Shown piece after piece: positions 7,278-9,795 of a DNA stretch of 9,795 nt. The translations under genes and the position numbers were made by a program. Under the pieces are notes generated by a model that did not search any database, was not told the origin of the DNA, and was given only the letters and a program-made list of their open reading frames with translations. The DNA is from RGIG1828 sp045592485 (GTDB taxonomy: Bacteria > Bacillota > Clostridia > UMGS1810). The stretch is from positions 1 through 9,795 of the forward strand of contig JAZNUS010000208.1 in the NCBI GenBank assembly GCA_045592485.1. The letters run 5' to 3'. Numbering within the stretch: the first letter of the stretch is position 1; every line of letters begins with the position of its first letter.

Positions 7278-7307
7278 TCACTTTTTTCTGTTTCCGGCAA
7301 AGCATTG

Positions 7308-8141
7308 TCAGATTTCAACTTCCATTCCGTCATAGGACACCAGAAAACCTTCTTTTTCTGCTATTTTTTTGAGTTTTTCGTGAATAACATTTTTTCCGTT
7401 ATGAGAAAAATGGTTTATGACAAAAACTGTGTTTTCGTCAGCTATGCCCTTTTGAATAAATTCCTTTTTGTAATCGGCACATTCTTTAAAGTTCATATGA
7501 GAAGAATAGATGTTGTCATTGCATACCGATGTGCAGTCAAAGGAAACAAGAGACAGGGGCTTTGAGAGCCTTTCAAGAAAGGTGAGAGTTTCGGGGCAGT
7601 ACTTGCCCGAATCGTGAGAATAGAAAAGGGATTTTCCGTTCTTTTCTATTATGTACAAAAGCGGAGTTGTCTTTGGATCGTGGCTGGCTCTCAGGGGTGT
7701 TATTCTGTAGCCTTCGGTTTCAAAGGGAACAAAGGGTTCAATCCTCACAGGCAAAACATCTTTTTCGGAAATGTTCTCTGCCGCAGACTTTATTTTTTCA
7801 TAGCCTGCACTGTCTGCAAAAAACTTCAGAGGATTTTCCTCATCCTTAACATGGGCAAAGTTACCGTTAGCCCTCATTTTTATGTCATCTGCATAGAGGT
7901 GGTCCTGATGAGAATGGGTTATTATACAGCTTTTAACAGCGTAGAGAGGAATGTCGAACCTCAGAAAATGCATATAGGTGTCGGATGGGAAATCTATGAG
8001 AAGCTTATTATCAATAATTGCCTGACTTCTTGTTCTTATGTCTTTTCCGCCGTTTTTTCTTGCCTGTTTGCAGTTTTCGCATTCGCAAAATATTGCAGGC
8101 ACGCCTTCTGCTGCCGCTGTGCCGAGATATTTTAATTTCAT
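7308..8141 (-). CDS. MBL-fold hydrolase, PhnP-like
   Basis: 277-residue metallo-beta-lactamase-fold protein. It resembles PhnP, the phosphoribosyl cyclic phosphate phosphodiesterase: a GTAAAEGVPA opening, a Cys cluster CECENC (C19, C21, C24) like the structural zinc site of PhnP, the active-site motif THSHQDH (75-81), H154 in ASHD, D177 in SHDSG, NHFSH at 243-247, and a C-terminal SYDGMEVEI that parallels PhnP's end. No phosphonate (phn) genes are near, so the substrate is open; generic MBL hydrolase is the safe call. I chose the ATG at 8141 because GGAG lies 9 bases before it and the homologous sequence begins there; the frame runs back to 8189 without similarity. It is the first minus-strand gene left of the divergent region. 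Confidence 0.85.
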   Translation of the reverse strand: MKLKYLGTAAAEGVPAIFCECENCKQARKNGGKDIRTRSQAIIDNKLLIDFPSDTYMHFLRFDIPLYAVKSCIITHSHQDHLYADDIKMRANGNFAHVKDEENPLKFFADSAGYEKIKSAAENISEKDVLPVRIEPFVPFETEGYRITPLRASHDPKTTPLLYIIEKNGKSLFYSHDSGKYCPETLTFLERLSKPLSLVSFDCTSVCNDNIYSSHMNFKECADYKKEFIQKGIADENTVFVINHFSHNGKNVIHEKLKKIAEKEGFLVSYDGMEVEI

Positions 8142-8170
8142 AATAGGTCTCTCCTTCTCTATTTTATTAT

Positions 8171-8199
8171 ATAATAACACACTTTTCAACTTAAATCAA
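8171..8199 (-). promoter_or_regulatory. Probable promoter of the PhnP-like gene
   Basis: On the minus strand TTGATT (8194-8199), 17-base spacer, TATTAT (8171-8176), followed by a leader of about 24 nt with AAGGAG. The -35 match is moderate (four of six) and the region is AT-rich, so the exact boxes are uncertain. Confidence 0.5.
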
Positions 8200-8281
8200 T
8201 GGAATGCACCTCACATTTTTTGTATATTTTTCACAAACATATAGTTTTTATATTTTTTTTGCAACCTTTGGGAGGTTTGTA

Positions 8282-8290
8282 TGGTATTAT
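8282..8290 (+). promoter_or_regulatory. Probable extended -10 promoter of the SLH gene
   Basis: TGGTATTAT fits an extended -10 element (TGn plus TATTAT). The nearest -35-like TTGCAA (8259-8264) is 20 bases away, too far for a standard spacer, so the extended -10 probably carries recognition. The upstream stretch 8215-8260 is very AT-rich and could act as an UP element. The predicted leader is about 83 nt. A near-symmetric AACCT…AGGTT (8263-8277) sits between the boxes, with unknown meaning. Confidence 0.5.
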
Positions 8291-8379
8291 AGACGAAAAG
8301 CAAAAAACAACAATCGCCCCCACAATTACCAAAACAGTTTGTGAGGTTGGCAAATAAAAAGAAAAGGACGGTAAAAAAC

Positions 8380-9471
8380 ATGAAAAAGGTACTTACATTT
8401 ATTCTCGCACTTGCAATGGCAGGTTCATTTGCAGCACAGGCTCAGCAGGAAACAGACATCGAGCTGATTTCTGCTGATGAAACAGTTGAAGCAACACTTG
8501 AAGAAAGCACAACTGACAAAAGAGTTGTTGAAGGAACAGTGGTTGCAGTTGAAGAAGGTCAGATTGAGCTTGAAGACCTCGTTCTCAACATCGACGAAAA
8601 CACACTCGTTGCAGGCACAGACCTCGTTCCCACAGAAGTTAAAGAAGGCGACAAAATTGTTGCAATTGCAAATATGGCTCAGACATTTTCTCTTCCCCCT
8701 CAGTCATATGCACACTATGTAATTGTTAAAGAAAGCGAAGAAGCACTTGCTCCCATCTATATGACTGTTGACAGGGTTGAAAACGGTTTTATCTATTCTG
8801 AAGACGGTTCATATGAAGTTACATTTGAAGAAGCACAGGTTGAAATGTACAGAACCAAAAACATTGTAAAGGCCGAAGAGCTTACAGAGGGTTCGGAAAT
8901 CTTTGTTTATGCAGACATCATGACAATGAGCATTCCTGCTCTTGTTAACCCCGCTAAGATTGTTATAATGTCAATTGCACAGGAGGAAATTTCCGAAGAA
9001 GCGCCCGAAGAAGTTAAGGAAGAAAAAACCGTGGAATCAAAAGCTCTTGCACTTCACGAACAGGAAATTCTTCTTGGAACCGACAAAGGTCTTGAGCTTG
9101 AAAGAGAAGTTACCAGAGCCGAAGCTGTGGCACTTCTTCACAGAACAACAATGGTTCCCAGAATGATTTATGCTTCAAGCTTTGATGATGTTCCACAGGA
9201 CCACTGGGCATACAGCTACATCAGCTGGGCAAGCGAAACAGGCATTGTTCAGGGCGTTGGCGACAACAAGTTTGAACCGGGCAGAACAGTTAATGCAAAA
9301 GAGCTTTCAATGATGCTTCTCAATGCTATGCACATTGAAACCGAATTTGAAAACGCTTTTGAAAAAGCAGTTGAGCTCAAGCTCATAACTGAAGAAGACA
9401 AAATTGAAAAAGACGATGTTCTCACAAGAGAAGCTGTCGCAAATATGATTTATAACTATATCAACAGATAA
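8380..9471 (+). CDS. Secreted SLH-domain protein with tandem beta-rich repeats
   Basis: 363-residue exported protein. Signal peptide at about 1-21 (MKKVLTFILALAMAGSFAAQA) with an Ala-X-Ala-type cleavage site. Two modules of about 70 residues follow (about 50-116 and 127-198) that appear homologous: each starts with V..VE.G.I, has a 'V…EL/EV.EG..I' segment, then a 'T.S.P' stretch and ends with a V/I-rich strand. An acidic Glu/Lys linker (200-220) leads to a C-terminal SLH region: a partial repeat ending EVTRAEAVALLHR (243-255), a full one starting FDDVPQDHWAYSYISWASETGI (268-289), and a third ending LTREAVANMIYNY (348-360). SLH domains usually anchor proteins to pyruvylated wall polymers. The start at 8380 has AGGA 11 bases before it; the GTG at 8341 would mask the signal peptide. 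The two N-terminal modules are of unknown function. It is the only plus-strand gene and is transcribed alone. Confidence 0.85.
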   Translation: MKKVLTFILALAMAGSFAAQAQQETDIELISADETVEATLEESTTDKRVVEGTVVAVEEGQIELEDLVLNIDENTLVAGTDLVPTEVKEGDKIVAIANMAQTFSLPPQSYAHYVIVKESEEALAPIYMTVDRVENGFIYSEDGSYEVTFEEAQVEMYRTKNIVKAEELTEGSEIFVYADIMTMSIPALVNPAKIVIMSIAQEEISEEAPEEVKEEKTVESKALALHEQEILLGTDKGLELEREVTRAEAVALLHRTTMVPRMIYASSFDDVPQDHWAYSYISWASETGIVQGVGDNKFEPGRTVNAKELSMMLLNAMHIETEFENAFEKAVELKLITEEDKIEKDDVLTREAVANMIYNYINR

Positions 9472-9488
9472 AACGACATACATCTTAA

Positions 9489-9527
9489 AAAAAACGCACC
9501 CGTTCCGCAGAACAGGGTGCGTTTTTT
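9489..9527 (+). terminator. Strong rho-independent terminator after the SLH gene
   Basis: CGCACCC (9495-9501) pairs with GGGTGCG (9515-9521), extended by A6/T6 outside and a further GTTC/GAAC stem inside with a CGCA loop and one bulged A. A run of six T follows. It lies 17 bases after the stop codon and, by its A/T flanks, could work in both directions. Confidence 0.93.
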
Positions 9528-9571
9528 GCGGTTTGAATCGGGGTTTGGCGAGCTGAGAGCAAATTACAAAA

Positions 9572-9651
9572 TGTCATGTTGAGCGAATTGTAACGGAGTC
9601 GAAACTTCTGATTTTAGATTCTTCGACTCACTCCGTTCGCTCAGAATGACA
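9572..9651. repeat. 80-bp imperfect palindromic repeat element
   Basis: Left arm 9572-9609 and right arm 9616-9651 are imperfect inverted copies with a 6-base loop, and the whole begins TGTCAT and ends ATGACA. The right arm's reverse complement contains TGTCATTCTGAGCGAACGG and GTCGAAGAATCT, which I recognise as a dispersed intergenic repeat common in Clostridia and other bacteria. It would fold as a long hairpin. It has no T-tract and lies 45 bases after the terminator. A MITE- or REP-like element is the likely class; only one copy is in the window. Confidence 0.7.
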
Positions 9652-9678
9652 AATTGGGGTTTATCGCTCTGTTTAACA

Positions 9679-9706
9679 CTAGGGCGTGAGCCTTCCCCCT
9701 GGTGGG
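9679..9706. repeat. Fragment resembling a second dispersed clostridial repeat
   Basis: CTAGGGCGTGAGCCTTCCCC followed by CTGGTGGG resembles the start of GC-rich repeats I know from gut Clostridia, which continue GAAGGTGGC as an inverted match to CCTTCCCC. Here that continuation is lost after GGTGGG and replaced by AT-rich DNA. The fit is from memory, so the identity is tentative. Confidence 0.4.
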
Positions 9707-9729
9707 CAATGTCGTCAACTTAAGAAATT

Positions 9730-9795
9730 TCATCTCATATTTATTGGGAATTTATTGGATTTATGTTTCCTTATTCGCTCAAAAAATCTGTTTTT
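9730..9795 (-). CDS. Possible C-terminal end of an IS transposase
   Basis: The minus-strand frame is open from the window edge for 21 codons (KNRFFERIRKHKSNKFPINM then R) and ends in TGA at 9730-9732; the other two frames stop within 30 bases. The basic, aromatic composition resembles the end of an IS-encoded transposase, and the following AAGTTGACGACATTGCC (minus strand, 9707-9722 region) could be the IS end. There is no motif that proves this; chance open frame remains possible. Confidence 0.28.
   Translation of the reverse strand, partial: KNRFFERIRKHKSNKFPINMR

Noticed and set aside
7614..8135. Plus-strand open frame of 173 codons opposite the PhnP-like gene
   Set aside because: Antisense to a gene with clear active-site motifs; composition is Cys/Phe/Tyr-rich as expected for the reverse of a Lys/Glu-rich gene, and no start signal is seen.
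9572..9651. CRISPR repeat or tRNA-like gene
   Set aside because: There is only one inverted unit with no regular spacing, and it cannot fold as a cloverleaf with a CCA-proximal stem and T-loop consensus.
1..9795. A novel defence, biosynthetic or phage system in the window
   Set aside because: All complete genes belong to known families, mostly housekeeping, in plausible operons. No effector, helicase, toxin, recombinase or phage gene was seen apart from a possible IS fragment at the right edge.

Overview
The window looks like chromosome of a low-to-mid GC Clostridia-class Firmicute, probably an uncultured gut or anaerobic Oscillospiraceae/Clostridiales-type lineage. The reasons are the RNase Y–YmdB gene pair, a YlxM-like start at the left edge, strong GGAGG-type ribosome binding sites, TTGACA/TATAAT-type promoters, a lipobox solute-binding protein and an S-layer-homology (SLH) protein. 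The assignment below class level is inference.

Layout. Almost everything is on the minus strand, read right to left. From the divergent region near 8.2 kb, transcription leftward meets: a PhnP-like metallo-beta-lactamase (MBL) hydrolase (7308-8141); yebC (6463-7194) with its own promoter, then murA (5183-6439) and a WalJ/YycJ-type MBL hydrolase (4408-5190), packed as an operon (murA and walJ overlap by 8 bases); then a second strong promoter with a 120-nt structured leader, followed by rny (2680-4221), ymdB (1807-2580) and a family 5 solute-binding lipoprotein (204-1790), closed by a terminator at about 136-201. A third promoter directly behind that terminator drives the first codons of a gene that resembles ylxM (SRP-operon HTH protein), cut by the window edge. 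Its start site lies inside a perfect 10-bp-arm palindrome. To the right, one plus-strand gene (8380-9471) encodes a secreted SLH protein with two tandem beta-rich repeats and ends in a very strong terminator.

The last 320 bases carry no complete gene. They hold the terminator, an 80-bp imperfect palindromic repeat, a fragment that resembles a second dispersed clostridial repeat, and what may be the right end of an insertion sequence with the last 21 codons of its transposase.

Functionally this is mainly a housekeeping neighbourhood: first committed step of peptidoglycan synthesis (MurA), a cell-wall/DNA-associated MBL protein (WalJ type), translation quality (YebC), mRNA turnover (RNase Y), cyclic nucleotide phosphodiesterase (YmdB) and probably protein targeting (YlxM). 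I see no defence, CRISPR, biosynthetic or phage system. The points most worth a second look are regulatory: the palindrome over the ylxM start site, the structured rny leader, and the GAAA-tetraloop hairpin just upstream of the ymdB ribosome binding site. The orphan solute-binding protein with a roughly 40-residue charged insert and the repeat/IS junction at the right end also merit attention.
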